Part shown: piece after piece, positions 1 to 9,386 of the stretch
Position numbering within the stretch: the first letter of the stretch is position 1
Layout of the letters: the number at the start of each line of letters is the position of its first letter
NCBI RefSeq assembly: GCF_000768705.1
Contig: NZ_AVPJ01000004.1
Location: 267,798 to 331,797 of the forward strand
Direction: 5' to 3'
DNA length: 64,000 nt
Origin: Knoellia sinensis KCTC 19936
GTDB taxonomy: Bacteria; Actinomycetota; Actinomycetes; Actinomycetales; Dermatophilaceae
Notes under the pieces: generated by a model
Database searches by the model: none
Seen by the model: the letters and a program-made list of their open reading frames with translations, nothing else
Told to the model about the DNA's origin: nothing
Program-made: the position numbers and the translations under genes

Positions 1-1
1 T

Positions 2-1579
2 GCCCCCGCACGCGAGGAGTACCTCGCGACCGTGCGCGAGAGCGTCGAGTCCGACCTGCGCGCCGCCAAACTCAAGGCCACCGTGACCGGACGGCCCAAG
101 CACTACTACTCCGTCTATCAGAAGATGATCGTCGGAGGCCGTGACTTCGAGCAGATCTACGATCTCGTCGCTGTGCGCGTGCTGGTCGACACCGTGCGTG
201 ACTGCTATGCCGCGCTCGGCGCGATGCACGCCCGCTGGACGCCGGTCCCCGGGCGCTTCAAGGACTACATCGCCACGCCGAAGTTCAACATGTACCAGTC
301 CCTGCACACGACGGTCATCGGGCCCGAGGGCAAGCCGGTTGAGATCCAGATTCGGACCCACACGATGCACCGCCGCGCTGAGTACGGCGTCGCGGCCCAC
401 TGGAAGTACAAGGAGAAGAGTCCGGCCGGTGCCGGTTCACCGTCGACGAGCAACACCGGCGCCAACGACATGGCGTGGCTGCGGCAGCTGCTCGACTGGC
501 AGCAGGAGACGGCTGACCCGGGGGAGTTCCTCGAGTCCCTGCGCTTCGAGATCAACGCCAGCGAGGTCTATGTCTTCACTCCCAAGGGACAACTCGTCGG
601 ACTGCCTGCCGGGTCCACCCCTGTCGACTTCGCGTATGCCGTGCACACCGAAGTCGGGCACCACACGATCGGTGCCAAGGTCAACGGGCGTCTGGTGCCG
701 CTCGAGTCCCGGCTCGACAACGGCGACACGGTCGACGTCCTCACCTCGAAGGCCGATGGTGCCGGTCCCTCGCGTGACTGGCTGATGTTCGTCAAGTCCG
801 CTCGGGCCCGCAACAAGATTCGCCACTGGTTCACGCGCGAGCGTCGTGAGGAGATGATCGAGAACGGCAAGGAGTCGCTGGCCAAGGCCATGCGCAAGCG
901 CAGTCTGCCCGTGGCGCGGCTGTCCTCGGTGCAGTCGCTGACGGGCGTCGCCGAGGAGTTGCGGCTCGCCGGGATCGACGCACTCTATGCCGCGATCGGC
1001 GAGGGCCATGTCAGTGCGCAGCACGTTGTGGCCAGGCTGATCGCCGCGCAGGGCGGCGAGGAAGCCAGCGACGACCTCGCCGAAGTCACCATGCCGCGCC
1101 CGGTGTCGAACCGACGCCGCCGTGCGGGCGACCCCGGGGTCGTCGTCAAGGGAATGTCCGACGTCTGGGTCAAGTTGGCACGCTGCTGCACACCGGTGCC
1201 AGGCGACGACATCCTGGGCTTCGTCACCCGCGGCATGGGCGTCTCGGTCCACAGGCGGGACTGCACCAACGCCGAGGCGCTGCTGCGACAGGACGACAAG
1301 ATCATCGAGGTTGAGTGGGCGCCGACCTCCAACAGCGTCTTCCTGGTGCAGTTGCAGGTGGAGGCGCTCGACCGTTCGGCCCTCCTGTCCGACGTGACCC
1401 GCGTTCTCTCCGAGAGCGGCGTCAACATCCTCAGTGCGACCGTGCACACCTCACGCGATCGCGTGGCAGGTCTGAAGTTCACATTCGAGATGGGTGACCC
1501 GAGCCACCTCGACCACGTCATCAAGGCCGTGCGCAACGTGGCTGGCGTGTTCGACGCCTACCGCATCACGCAGAACTAG
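2..1579 (+). CDS. relA: Bifunctional (p)ppGpp synthetase/hydrolase Rel, C-terminal 525 residues (5' end outside window)
   Basis: The protein makes (and, through a domain outside the window, degrades) the stringent-response alarmone (p)ppGpp. The reading frame is open from base 2, so the N-terminal HD hydrolase domain is cut off by the window edge. Visible in order: the synthetase domain ([13 protein letters not shown] near residue 30, [12 protein letters not shown] near 95, EIQIRT near 115), a TGS domain near 185-250, a conserved cysteine motif [11 protein letters not shown] near 395, and a C-terminal ACT domain from about 445. The synthetase carries RFKD (RXKD type), which family knowledge links to bifunctional Rel rather than monofunctional RelA. 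It faces the ppiB-DUF349 pair tail to tail, as in mycobacteria. Confidence 0.97.
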   Translation, partial: APAREEYLATVRESVESDLRAAKLKATVTGRPKHYYSVYQKMIVGGRDFEQIYDLVAVRVLVDTVRDCYAALGAMHARWTPVPGRFKDYIATPKFNMYQSLHTTVIGPEGKPVEIQIRTHTMHRRAEYGVAAHWKYKEKSPAGAGSPSTSNTGANDMAWLRQLLDWQQETADPGEFLESLRFEINASEVYVFTPKGQLVGLPAGSTPVDFAYAVHTEVGHHTIGAKVNGRLVPLESRLDNGDTVDVLTSKADGAGPSRDWLMFVKSARARNKIRHWFTRERREEMIENGKESLAKAMRKRSLPVARLSSVQSLTGVAEELRLAGIDALYAAIGEGHVSAQHVVARLIAAQGGEEASDDLAEVTMPRPVSNRRRRAGDPGVVVKGMSDVWVKLARCCTPVPGDDILGFVTRGMGVSVHRRDCTNAEALLRQDDKIIEVEWAPTSNSVFLVQLQVEALDRSALLSDVTRVLSESGVNILSATVHTSRDRVAGLKFTFEMGDPSHLDHVIKAVRNVAGVFDAYRITQN

Positions 1580-1898
1580 ACGCGCTCAAGGGCGCCGACC
1601 CTTGCGCGATGTGGTGCGCGCTCAGTCGTCCGATGCCCTTCGCGCGCCAATTCCGTTGTCGCAGAGGCTTCTCGTGCAGGCGCGCTCCGGGTCATCGACC
1701 GAACGCGCACCCCACACCGTGCCACACGTCGACTCGGCTGGCTGACGCGGCCGTGGTGTCGTCTGGGCCGTGCGTCGGACCTCCGGCCGGCGCGTGACCA
1801 GGAGAAGGTGAGACATCTCCCGAACTGGCGCGCCGGACGGAGGTTCGCTAGCGCGGAACGGACGACACGAGGACGCCGTCCAACGCGGACGTGGCGCG
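1580..1898. other. Convergent intergenic region with two hairpins, no gene seen
   Basis: These 319 bases separate the ends of rel (plus) and the DUF349 gene (minus). A hairpin at 1587-1604 (CAAGGG, loop of six, CCCTTG, extended by CGCG pairs beyond a bulge) lies just after the rel stop and may terminate it. A second inverted repeat pairs 1778-1794 with 1829-1845 (15 of 17 positions) around a 34-base loop. Short open frames here look like chance in GC-rich DNA. Confidence 0.5.
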
Positions 1899-3644
1899 TC
1901 AGGCGCCGAATTCGTTGCCTGCGGCCTCTGCTTGGGTCAACCAGGCTTGCTGGGACTCGAGCTTCGCCGTCAGGTCCTTGACCTTCTTGTCGTTGCCGGC
2001 CGCGGTGGCCTTGGCGAGGTCGGCCTCGAGGGACTCGATCGAATCACGGAGTTGAGTGACGAGGGAGTTGGCGCGGGCTGCGACCTCGGGGTTGGAGGAC
2101 TTCCACTTCGCGTCCTCCTGCTCCCGCACGGCCGTCTCGATGCGGCGGATCGCCTTCTCGGTGCGGTCGATGTCGGCGCGGGGAACTTTGCCCGCCGCGT
2201 CCCACTTGTCCTGGATCACGCGGAGTTGTCCCTTGGCCTGCTCAAGGTCGGTCACAGGGAGGATCTGCTCGGCCTCCTTGAGGAGCTCCTCCTTGACGGC
2301 GAGGTTGGCGCGGAACTCCTTGTCCTCGGCCGCTGAGACCTCGTCCTTGGCGTTGAAGAAAGCGTCCTGGGCGGTCTTGAAACGCTCCCACAAGGCGTCA
2401 TCCTCGGCCCGCGAGGCGCGACCCGCGTGGCGCCACTGGTCCATGAGGTTCTTGAAGGCGCGAGCGGTCGGTCCCCAGTCCGTGCTCTTGGACAGAGCCT
2501 CAGCCTCCTTGACCAGGGACTCCTTCGTGGACTTGGCCTCGGCGCGCGTCGAGTCGAGCTGGGCGAAGTAGGTCCGCCGACCCTTGTCGAAGTGGTTGCG
2601 CGCGTGGCTGAACCGCTGCCACAGGGCGTTCTCCGTCGGCTTGTCGAGTTTGGTACCAGAGCGCTGGTGCTGCTTCCACTGGTCGAGGAGGGCACGCATC
2701 CGCTCGCCACTCTGCTTCCACTGGGTCTGCTCTGCGGGCTGCGCAGCGATCGACTCCGCCTCCGAGACGATGGCTTCGCGTTCGGTCGCCGCGACGGCTC
2801 GGGCCTCGGCACGCGCTGCCTGTTCGGTCTCGCGCTTCGCGGCCAGCCCCGCTTCGATGGCGGCGATGCGCGCATCGAGTGCGGCAAGGTCGCCGACGAC
2901 ATGGGCCTCGGCGACGTGGTCCTTCAGGGTGGCGAGGCCGTCGGACACCTCCTTTGCCGAGACGTCGGGGTTGGCCAAGCGCTGCTCGAGCAGATCTGCC
3001 GACGAAGCGATCTCGTCGTACTTGCGCGCGAAGTACTGCAGGGCCTCATCGGGTGTGGCCCCGGGGTAGGAACCGACCTCGCGCTCCTCGTCGCCGACCT
3101 TGACGAACACGTGGCCGTCGGCGTCAGCGCGGCCGAACCGAGCGGACTCGGAGTGCTCGTGGACGACGGGAACCTGGACCGGGGGTGTCGGGCGTGCCGC
3201 CATCTTCGAGGCGAGCGCCGCCGGCGACGGCACGGCGGGCTTGGGAGCGGACGGAACTGCCGGAGCCGCCGGTGGGGCGGGACTCGGGGTGACCGGCTCC
3301 TCAGCAGGGGTCTCGGCAACCGGAGCCGGCACTTCAGCAGGCGTCTCCGGGGCGGCCTGGGAGGACGCCTCAGCGGGTGTGTCGCCTCCAGCCGTCCCGA
3401 TGGGCTCGTCGACCGAGCCTTCGACCGAGCCTTCGACCGAACCTTCGGCCGGAGTCGCCACGGCCGCCGGAACGTCCTCTGTAGCCGGAACGTCTTCCGT
3501 TGCCGTGACTTCCGCGGGGGGTGGTGTCGAGTCGGCGGACTCCACGGCCGGTGCGTCCTCGACCGGTGCCACAGGGTCCGGCGTCGCCGCGGGGACCTCC
3601 ACGGGCTCGTCCGCGGGGGTGGTGCTCGTCGTCTCGTCGCTCAC
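1899..3644 (-). CDS. DUF349 domain protein with Pro/Ala/Glu-rich N-terminus
   Basis: A 581-residue protein of unknown function. The first 200 or so residues are low complexity, rich in Ala, Pro, Glu, Thr and Val, and contain three copies of EGSV encoded by a 12-bp tandem repeat at 3411-3446. The rest is charged and helical with repeated DUF349 units; each has the W-x-R-F and F-F/Y-x-K/Q pattern, e.g. LWQRFSHARNHFDKGRR and LWERFKTAQDAFFNAKDE. I chose GTG 3644 because it follows the ppiB stop by two bases and has AGAAGG upstream; the longer open frame upstream is a shadow of ppiB. The cyclophilin-DUF349 pair next to rel is a conserved actinobacterial arrangement. Confidence 0.9.
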   Translation of the reverse strand: MSDETTSTTPADEPVEVPAATPDPVAPVEDAPAVESADSTPPPAEVTATEDVPATEDVPAAVATPAEGSVEGSVEGSVDEPIGTAGGDTPAEASSQAAPETPAEVPAPVAETPAEEPVTPSPAPPAAPAVPSAPKPAVPSPAALASKMAARPTPPVQVPVVHEHSESARFGRADADGHVFVKVGDEEREVGSYPGATPDEALQYFARKYDEIASSADLLEQRLANPDVSAKEVSDGLATLKDHVAEAHVVGDLAALDARIAAIEAGLAAKRETEQAARAEARAVAATEREAIVSEAESIAAQPAEQTQWKQSGERMRALLDQWKQHQRSGTKLDKPTENALWQRFSHARNHFDKGRRTYFAQLDSTRAEAKSTKESLVKEAEALSKSTDWGPTARAFKNLMDQWRHAGRASRAEDDALWERFKTAQDAFFNAKDEVSAAEDKEFRANLAVKEELLKEAEQILPVTDLEQAKGQLRVIQDKWDAAGKVPRADIDRTEKAIRRIETAVREQEDAKWKSSNPEVAARANSLVTQLRDSIESLEADLAKATAAGNDKKVKDLTAKLESQQAWLTQAEAAGNEFGA

Positions 3645-3646
3645 GG

Positions 3647-4435
3647 CTATGCCTTCTTCTCTGTCACAGCAACCCGAAGGATGCTGATGGGTGCGTTGGG
3701 GGCACCTACGGTCTCCGACTCGCCACCTGCCTGAACTCCGGCAGCGGCGACCTTGTCGACGATATCCAAACCCTTGGTCACCGTGCCGAAGATTGTGTAG
3801 CCATTCGGGTCCGGGAGCTCCGTGGGGCCATTGATGATGAAGAACTGTCCACCGTTGCCGGCCTTGGGGTCCTGGGTGCGCGCCATGGCCAGCTGGCCTC
3901 GCGCGTACTTCCCGTCCTTGGGGGCGTTCTCGACGCCGAAGCCATAGCCGGGGCTGTCGTCGCCTGCACCCGACGGCGAGCCGCACTGGAGCAACTTGAA
4001 GCCTTCGCCGATGCCCAGTCGATGGCAGGGGGAGTTGAGCCAGTAGTCGGCGCGCGCCAGCTGGATGAATGACGCGACGGCCTGTGGAGCCTTGGCTCCG
4101 TCGAGGTCGATGACGATGTCACCGCAGTTCGTCGTCAGCGTGGTGGTCCACGTGGCGCCCTTGGCGGTGGCCTTGTCAGGCAGGTCGAGCTTCGCAGAGG
4201 TGCCCAGCGGCTGCGGTGGTTGTTCGCATCCCGCGGCCGTCTTCTGGGGCGTGGCTGGGGCCTCCGGTTTCAGGGCGAAGGCGAGCCCTCCGACGAGGGC
4301 GCCCACGATGGCGATGGTGGCGACGACCGCCACGATCCTCAAGGTGCGCGCACGCTTCTCCGCCCTGGTGGTCACCTTGGCCTGCTGCTTCTCCCAGCGT
4401 CGGCGCGCTCGGTCACGTTCCTGCTTCTTGGTCAC
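3647..4435 (-). CDS. ppiB: Membrane-anchored cyclophilin-type peptidyl-prolyl isomerase
   Basis: A 262-residue cyclophilin expected to catalyse cis-trans isomerisation of X-Pro bonds outside the membrane. A very basic N-terminus (residues 1-31) is followed by one membrane segment at about 32-54 and a Thr/Pro linker. The cyclophilin domain covers about 85-258, with FIQLARADYWLNSPCHRL, the GGQFFI strand and GYTIFGTVTKGLDIVDKV. It corresponds in position to M. tuberculosis ppiB next to rel. The cyclophilin loop is shorter and more divergent than in cytosolic PpiA, so a mainly folding-assistant or scaffold role is possible. Confidence 0.9.
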   Translation of the reverse strand: MTKKQERDRARRRWEKQQAKVTTRAEKRARTLRIVAVVATIAIVGALVGGLAFALKPEAPATPQKTAAGCEQPPQPLGTSAKLDLPDKATAKGATWTTTLTTNCGDIVIDLDGAKAPQAVASFIQLARADYWLNSPCHRLGIGEGFKLLQCGSPSGAGDDSPGYGFGVENAPKDGKYARGQLAMARTQDPKAGNGGQFFIINGPTELPDPNGYTIFGTVTKGLDIVDKVAAAGVQAGGESETVGAPNAPISILRVAVTEKKA

Positions 4436-4478
4436 CCGGCTGAGTCTATTGACGGCGTATGCCGTGTGCTCACCCGAC

Positions 4479-4484
4479 TAGGGT
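4479..4484 (+). promoter_or_regulatory. -10 element TAGGGT for leaderless MBL hydrolase mRNA
   Basis: TAGGGT lies 8 bases before GTG 4493, which places the expected transcription start at or next to the start codon. The upstream GTATGCCG copy at 4457 lies between the divergent ppiB gene and this promoter. Confidence 0.5.
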
Positions 4485-4492
4485 TGGGCGCC

Positions 4493-5194
4493 GTGCTGAC
4501 CATCGCCTTTCCTGCCGCGGCCTTCGGAACCAACTGCTATGTCCTCGCCCCCGACGAGGGGGAGGAGTGCGTCATCGTCGATCCGGGGATCGGGGTCGTG
4601 GAGACCCTCCGCGAAGTGTTGGCCCAGCACCGGCTCAAGCCCACAGCGGTGCTCCTCACGCACGGTCACGTCGACCACGTGTACTCGGTGACACCGGTCT
4701 GCGGAGGCGACACCGCGGCATACATCCATTCGGATGACCGCTACCGGCTCGTCGACCCGCTGGGTTCGGCGAGCGCGGGGCTCGTCGGAATGCTCGAGCA
4801 GGAGTTCGGGAGCAAGGCGACCTGGACCGAGCCGAGCAACGTCATCGAGGTCACCGATCGTGAGTCCCTCACCCTCGCGGGCCTGGACCTCGAGGTGCTC
4901 CACGCACCCGGGCACACCGAGGGCTCGGTGATGTTCGGCTTCGACCGTCTCCCCGAGGGCGTGCGTGCCCCTGAAGAACTCGATCGCACGATGATCAGCG
5001 GAGACGTCCTCTTCGCCGGGTCGATCGGGCGCACCGACCTCCCCGGCGGTGACGGGGCAGCCATGCAGCGATCCCTGCGCGACGTGGTCCTGCCGCTCGC
5101 CGACTCCACCCTCGTGCTCCCCGGCCATGGACCGGCGACGACCATGCGCCGTGAACGGAGCACCAATCCGTACCTGCAAGGATTGACCGCGTGA
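4493..5194 (+). CDS. MBL-fold metallo-hydrolase, glyoxalase II-like
   Basis: A 233-residue metallo-beta-lactamase fold hydrolase, probably a thioester or glyoxalase II-type hydrolase. The metal site motif THGHVDH is near residue 63, followed by a GHTEGS motif near 144, an aspartate in SGDVLF near 171 and PGHGP near 212, which complete the usual two-metal ligand set. Start GTG 4493 fits the first beta strand (LTIAFPAAAFGTNCYV) and the -10 element 8 bases upstream. It overlaps hisS by GTGA, so the two are translationally coupled; the same pair occurs in mycobacteria. The true substrate cannot be told from sequence. Confidence 0.93.
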   Translation: MLTIAFPAAAFGTNCYVLAPDEGEECVIVDPGIGVVETLREVLAQHRLKPTAVLLTHGHVDHVYSVTPVCGGDTAAYIHSDDRYRLVDPLGSASAGLVGMLEQEFGSKATWTEPSNVIEVTDRESLTLAGLDLEVLHAPGHTEGSVMFGFDRLPEGVRAPEELDRTMISGDVLFAGSIGRTDLPGGDGAAMQRSLRDVVLPLADSTLVLPGHGPATTMRRERSTNPYLQGLTA

Positions 5195-6552
5195 AGGTCA
5201 CCAAGCTCAGCGGATTCCCCGAGTACCTGCCTGCGGAACGCATCGTCGAACAGCACTTCCTCGACATCATTCGCGAGACGTTCGAACTGCACGGGTTCAC
5301 GTCCCTGGAGACCCGCGCCGTCGAGCCCGTCGAGCGGTTGCTCGGCAAGGGTGGCGACGCCGACAAGGAGATCTACGGCGTCACCCGGCTCGCGCAGCGG
5401 CCCGAGGACCGGAAGGACTCGGAGGCCGAACTCGGGTTGCACTTCGACCTCACCGTGCCCTTCGCGCGCTTTGTCCTCGAGAACGCTGGCAAGCTCGCGT
5501 TTCCCTACCGTCGCTACCAGATCCAGAAGGTGTGGCGTGGGGAGCGGCCTCAGGAAGGCCGCTACCGCGAGTTCACGCAGGCTGACATCGACGTCGTCGA
5601 CATCGGGGAGCTCAGCCCGCACTTCGAGGCCGAGATGCCGCTCGTCATCGCCGAGGTCTTCAGCAAGCTTCCGATCGGACGGATGACCATCCAGGTCAAC
5701 AATCGCAAGATCCCGGAGGGCTTCTACCGAGGCATCGGGATCGGCACGGACGACGTCACCGAGGTCCAGAGCACGCTCCGGATCGTCGACAAGCTCGACA
5801 AGATCGGGCCGGACAAGGTCAAGACGCTGCTCGTCGAGGCGGGTCGCACCGCTGAGCAGGCAGACCAGTGCCTCGCCCTCGCGGCCATCCGCACCGAGGA
5901 CCTGTCCTTCGTCGAGCAGGTGCGGGCACTCGGCGTGGAGCACCCGACCCTCGACGAGGGCCTTGAGGCGTTGAGCGCCGTCATCCGGAGCGGGCTCGTC
6001 AATGCCCCCGGCGCCATGGTCGCCGACCTCAAGATCGCGCGCGGTCTCGACTACTACACGGGGACGGTCTACGAGACCCAACTCGAGGGCTACGAGTCGT
6101 GGGGTTCGTTCTGCTCGGGTGGTCGCTATGACGCGCTGGCGAGTGACGGCAAGACCACCTACCCAGGTGTCGGCATTTCGATCGGGATCTCGCGACTCCT
6201 CGGCCTCCTCCTGTCCAAGGGCCTGGTCACAGCGTCCCGTGCCACCCCCGCCGTCGTCCTCGTGGCGGTCGCGGACGAGGAGTCGCGGCGGGCTTCCGAC
6301 GCGGTGGCGCGCTCGCTGAGGGCGCGTGGCGTCGCCTGCGAGGTCGCACCGTCGGCCGCAAAGTTCGGCAAGCAGATCCGCTACGCCGACCGTCGCGGCA
6401 TCCCGTTTGTCTGGTTCCCGGGCGAAGGCGACGTCGCCCACCAGGTGAAGGACATCCGTTCGGGTGACCAGGTCGACGCCGACGCCGACACGTGGACCCC
6501 GCCGGCCGACGACCTCACGCCGACCGTGGTGGCTTCAACCCCGAGTCCTTGA
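5191..6552 (+). CDS. hisS: Histidyl-tRNA synthetase
   Basis: Charges tRNA-His with histidine in the cytoplasm. The 453-residue protein shows the class II catalytic core: motif 1 area near 30-60, FDLTVPFARFV near 88, motif 2 (QKVWRGERPQEGRYREF near 110-126), the histidine-binding ARGLDYYTG near 283, and motif 3 around GGRYD and GVGISIGISRL near 310-335. The C-terminal anticodon domain follows from about 350. It starts with GTG 5191 overlapping the MBL hydrolase stop. Its 3' end overlaps the convergent membrane-protein gene by 38 bases. Confidence 0.97.
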   Translation: MKVTKLSGFPEYLPAERIVEQHFLDIIRETFELHGFTSLETRAVEPVERLLGKGGDADKEIYGVTRLAQRPEDRKDSEAELGLHFDLTVPFARFVLENAGKLAFPYRRYQIQKVWRGERPQEGRYREFTQADIDVVDIGELSPHFEAEMPLVIAEVFSKLPIGRMTIQVNNRKIPEGFYRGIGIGTDDVTEVQSTLRIVDKLDKIGPDKVKTLLVEAGRTAEQADQCLALAAIRTEDLSFVEQVRALGVEHPTLDEGLEALSAVIRSGLVNAPGAMVADLKIARGLDYYTGTVYETQLEGYESWGSFCSGGRYDALASDGKTTYPGVGISIGISRLLGLLLSKGLVTASRATPAVVLVAVADEESRRASDAVARSLRARGVACEVAPSAAKFGKQIRYADRRGIPFVWFPGEGDVAHQVKDIRSGDQVDADADTWTPPADDLTPTVVASTPSP

Positions 6553-7126
6553 GTTCGAGCAGGGCCAGAGCCCTGATCATGTCGCGCTCCCCGCGCCGCC
6601 AGGCCCCGCTGGGGTCGTGACTCACCTTGGCGAGCGATGCCATGGGCTGGTTGGCGATCGCGCGCAGAGCGAAGAGGTCGAGGTCGTGGTCGGCGTCGAT
6701 GAATCGCTGCGCGGCTGAGGCCCGGCGAGCAAAGCGCCCGCGCTGAACGGCCCACCAGATCGTGACGATCAGGATGGGGACGAGAGCCGTCGTCCAGCCG
6801 ATGACGAGGGCGAATCGCTCGACGGCGCGAACCAGGTCGGTTCCGGCCTGCTCGATGTCAGTCCCGGCTCCCGCGGCGGACCGGAAGGGCCCGGCAACGC
6901 GATCGTCGAGCACGGGGAGGTCGTCGACGGAGTCACCAGCACCGGACATCTTCTCGCGGAAGCCGGAACCTGCCCCCTGGAGCTGACGCCCCGGCTCGGC
7001 CAACGCCATCGTGACGTCATGAACGCGTCGGCCGACCCAGGCCCAGAGGGCGATCCAGGCGACGAAGCCGAGGTCGGCGAGGATCTGGACGAGGCGGCGA
7101 CCGGGCAGGTCTGCATAGAGCTTCAC
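6515..7126 (-). CDS. Two-segment membrane protein of unknown function
   Basis: I do not recognise this 203-residue protein. It has one hydrophobic segment near residues 12-33 (LADLGFVAWIALWAWVG) and a second near 104-128 (ALVIGWTTALVPILIVTIWWAVQ), separated by a Gly/Asp-rich stretch, with a charged, probably cytoplasmic C-terminal tail. GTG 7126 was chosen because the peptide from there (KLYADLPGRRLVQIL) leads directly into the first segment; the longer open frame upstream runs antisense through ald. Its last 38 bases lie inside the end of hisS on the other strand. Confidence 0.75.
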   Translation of the reverse strand: MKLYADLPGRRLVQILADLGFVAWIALWAWVGRRVHDVTMALAEPGRQLQGAGSGFREKMSGAGDSVDDLPVLDDRVAGPFRSAAGAGTDIEQAGTDLVRAVERFALVIGWTTALVPILIVTIWWAVQRGRFARRASAAQRFIDADHDLDLFALRAIANQPMASLAKVSHDPSGAWRRGERDMIRALALLELKDSGLKPPRSA

Positions 7127-7132
7127 GGGTCC

Positions 7133-7138
7133 TAGACT
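7133..7138 (+). promoter_or_regulatory. Possible -10 element TAGACT for ald
   Basis: TAGACT lies about 45 bases before GTG 7184, giving a short leader that contains the ribosome site AAAGGAG. No clear -35 box is seen. Confidence 0.35.
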
Positions 7139-7183
7139 CGCACTGCGGCACACCCACCGCAGCCCCACGACAAAGGAGTCCAG

Positions 7184-8299
7184 GTGCGGATCGGCATCCC
7201 CAGCGAGGTCAAGAACAACGAATTCCGGGTCGGCATCACGCCGGTCGGCGTGCATGAGCTCGTCACCCACGGTCACGAGGTGCTCGTCCAGAAGGGTGCC
7301 GGGATAGGCTCCTCGATCACGGACGACGAGTTCGCTGCGCAGGGCGCCCGGATCATCGACTCCGCCGACGACGTGTGGGGCGAGTCCGAGATGGTCATGA
7401 AGGTCAAGGAACCAATCGCCGAGGAGTACCACCGGCTGCGTGAGGACCTGACCCTGTTCACCTATCTCCACCTCGCCGCCGATGAACCGCTGACCAAGGA
7501 GCTCGTCGCCAAGCGCACCACCTCCATCGCGTACGAGACGGTCCAACTGCCGTCCGGGCTGCTGCCCCTCCTCTATCCCATGTCGGAAGTCGCCGGATGT
7601 CTCGCGCCGCAGGTGGGTGCCTACTCGCTGACCAAGCCCCAGGGCGGCCGAGGCGTCCTCATGGGTGGCGTCGGGGGAGTCGCCAACGCCAAGGTCGTCA
7701 TCATCGGTGCCGGGGTCTCTGGCCAGAACGCCGCCAACATCGCGCTCGGCATGGGCGCCGACGTGACCCTCCTCGACACGGATCTCGACAAGCTGCGCAT
7801 GAGCTTCTGGCGCTACAACAACCGCGTCCACGGCCTCGCGTCATCGACCCTCGCGATCCGTCAGCAGGTGATGGAGGCCGACATGGTCATCGGGGCCGTG
7901 CTCATTCCGGGCGCGAAGGCGCCGACCCTGGTGTCCAACGAGCTCGTCTCGCAGATGAAGCCCGGCTCGGTGCTCGTCGACATCGCAGTCGACCAGGGCG
8001 GTTGCTTCGAGGACACGCGCCCCACGACGCACGCCGACCCGACCTACGAGGTCCACAACTCGGTCTTCTACTGCGTCGCCAACATGCCCGGGGCCGTGCC
8101 CAACACCTCGACGTGGGCCCTGACCAACGCCACCCTTCCGTATGCCGTGCGTCTCGCCAACCGTGGCTGGCTCCAGGCATCACGCGACGACGCCGCACTG
8201 GCGCTGGGGCTCAACACCCACGCCGGGGACGTCACCTGCGCGCCGGTCGCGGAGGCGCACGGCCTCGCGAGCCGCGAACTCGCCGAGGTCCTCGCCTGA
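7184..8299 (+). CDS. ald: Alanine dehydrogenase
   Basis: NAD-dependent interconversion of L-alanine with pyruvate and ammonia. The 371-residue length is typical. Start GTG 7184 gives the family N-terminus [16 protein letters not shown] and has AAAGGAG upstream. Substrate-binding lysine in KVKEP (near 74) and histidine in YLHLA (near 95) are present, as is the NAD-binding glycine motif [16 protein letters not shown] near 173 and the catalytic aspartate in DIAVDQGG near 269. A perfect 23-bp inverted repeat follows the gene. It is not obviously in an operon. Confidence 0.97.
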   Translation: MRIGIPSEVKNNEFRVGITPVGVHELVTHGHEVLVQKGAGIGSSITDDEFAAQGARIIDSADDVWGESEMVMKVKEPIAEEYHRLREDLTLFTYLHLAADEPLTKELVAKRTTSIAYETVQLPSGLLPLLYPMSEVAGCLAPQVGAYSLTKPQGGRGVLMGGVGGVANAKVVIIGAGVSGQNAANIALGMGADVTLLDTDLDKLRMSFWRYNNRVHGLASSTLAIRQQVMEADMVIGAVLIPGAKAPTLVSNELVSQMKPGSVLVDIAVDQGGCFEDTRPTTHADPTYEVHNSVFYCVANMPGAVPNTSTWALTNATLPYAVRLANRGWLQASRDDAALALGLNTHAGDVTCAPVAEAHGLASRELAEVLA

Positions 8300-8321
8300 T
8301 CACGGTGAAGCTCGCGTCCCC

Positions 8322-8388
8322 CCGACTTTGTGCCCCGTTGGGACTCTCGTCGCTGGGCTCCTCGCGTCCCAACGGGGCACAAAGTCGG
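8322..8388. repeat. Perfect 23-bp inverted repeat between ald and xerD
   Basis: Arms 8322-8344 and 8366-8388 are exact reverse complements around a 21-base loop. The arm contains GTGCCCCGTTGGGAC. It could act as the ald terminator, but it has no T run, and 23 perfect pairs is longer than most terminators. It ends 14 bases before the xerD start. Confidence 0.85.
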
Positions 8389-8402
8389 CGGTGGTGACGG
8401 CG

Positions 8403-9329
8403 ATGACCGGCTCCGCGGTCGAACGCGCTGCCCGCGCGTGGCTCACGCACCTCGACGTCGAGCGTGGGGTCTCCGCCAACACCCTCAAGGCCTACCGTCG
8501 CGACATCGCGCGCTGGACGGCATACCTTGATTCGATCGGAGTGGACGACCCCGCGGCGGTGACCGAGCGGCACGTCACCGAGTTCCTCATCCGGCTCCGC
8601 GAGGGAGATGCGGATCATCCGCCGCTCAAGGCGAACTCGGCGGGGCGGACGCTCGTGGCGGTGCGTGGGCTGCACAGGTTCCTCGCCCTCGAGGGTGACG
8701 TCGCCACCGACCCAGCGGCTGCGGTGAGTCCTCCTCCGCCGCCATCCAGGCTCCCCAAGGCGATCACAGTGAGCGAGGTCGAGCGGCTCCTGGACGCAGC
8801 GGCCGTGGGGGACACGGCCGGCTCCCTTCGCGACCGTGCCCTGCTGGAGTTGCTCTATGGCACGGGGGCGCGGATCTCCGAGGCTGTGGGCCTCGACATC
8901 GACGACGTCGATGTCGAGGCCGGAGTCGTGCGGCTCGAAGGCAAGGGTGGCAAGCAGCGACTCGTTCCTTTGGGCTCCTACGCCAAGAAGACGCTCACCG
9001 CCTACCTCGTGCGGGGGAGGGGAACGTTCTCGGCCAAGGGAAAAGGCACGCCGGCGATCTTCCTCAACCAGCGCGGATCACGCCTCTCGCGTCAGAGCGC
9101 ATGGTCGATCCTGCGCTCTGCGGCCGAGCGGGCGAACCTCACGGGTCATCTGTCGCCGCACACGCTGCGGCACTCGTTCGCCACGCACCTCCTCGAGGGT
9201 GGCGCGGACGTGCGCGTCGTCCAGGAGCTCCTCGGGCACGCGTCGGTCACGACGACACAGGTCTACACACTCGTGACCGTGCAGCAACTGCGCGAGGTCT
9301 ATGCCCAGAGCCATCCGCGTGCGCGCTGA
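8403..9329 (+). CDS. xerD: Tyrosine recombinase XerD
   Basis: Site-specific recombinase that, with XerC, resolves chromosome dimers at dif. The 308-residue protein has an N-terminal SAM-like core-binding domain (about 8-100) and the catalytic domain (about 118-300). Catalytic residues are visible in order: Arg in GTGARISE, Lys in GKGGKQR, His-x-x-Arg in HTLRHSF, His in LGHASV and the nucleophile Tyr in TTQVYT. ATG 8403 is preferred; GTG 8394 in the same frame is an alternative. It opens the parA-scpAB segregation locus, the usual setting of actinobacterial xerD. The candidate dif is 34 kb downstream in this window. Confidence 0.95.
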   Translation: MTGSAVERAARAWLTHLDVERGVSANTLKAYRRDIARWTAYLDSIGVDDPAAVTERHVTEFLIRLREGDADHPPLKANSAGRTLVAVRGLHRFLALEGDVATDPAAAVSPPPPPSRLPKAITVSEVERLLDAAAVGDTAGSLRDRALLELLYGTGARISEAVGLDIDDVDVEAGVVRLEGKGGKQRLVPLGSYAKKTLTAYLVRGRGTFSAKGKGTPAIFLNQRGSRLSRQSAWSILRSAAERANLTGHLSPHTLRHSFATHLLEGGADVRVVQELLGHASVTTTQVYTLVTVQQLREVYAQSHPRAR

Positions 9330-9386
9330 TAGTGTCGTGGCGATCAGCGGGACGCTGACCGTTTGCACGCCAGTTCCGGGAGAGAG

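Noticed and set aside
2427..3734. 435-codon plus-strand open frame antisense to the DUF349 gene
   Set aside because: GC-rich third positions of the real gene create it; the translation is Arg/Gly-rich with no domain.
4741..6441. 566-codon minus-strand open frame across hisS and the MBL gene
   Set aside because: It runs antisense to two certain genes, has no ribosome site and no family features.
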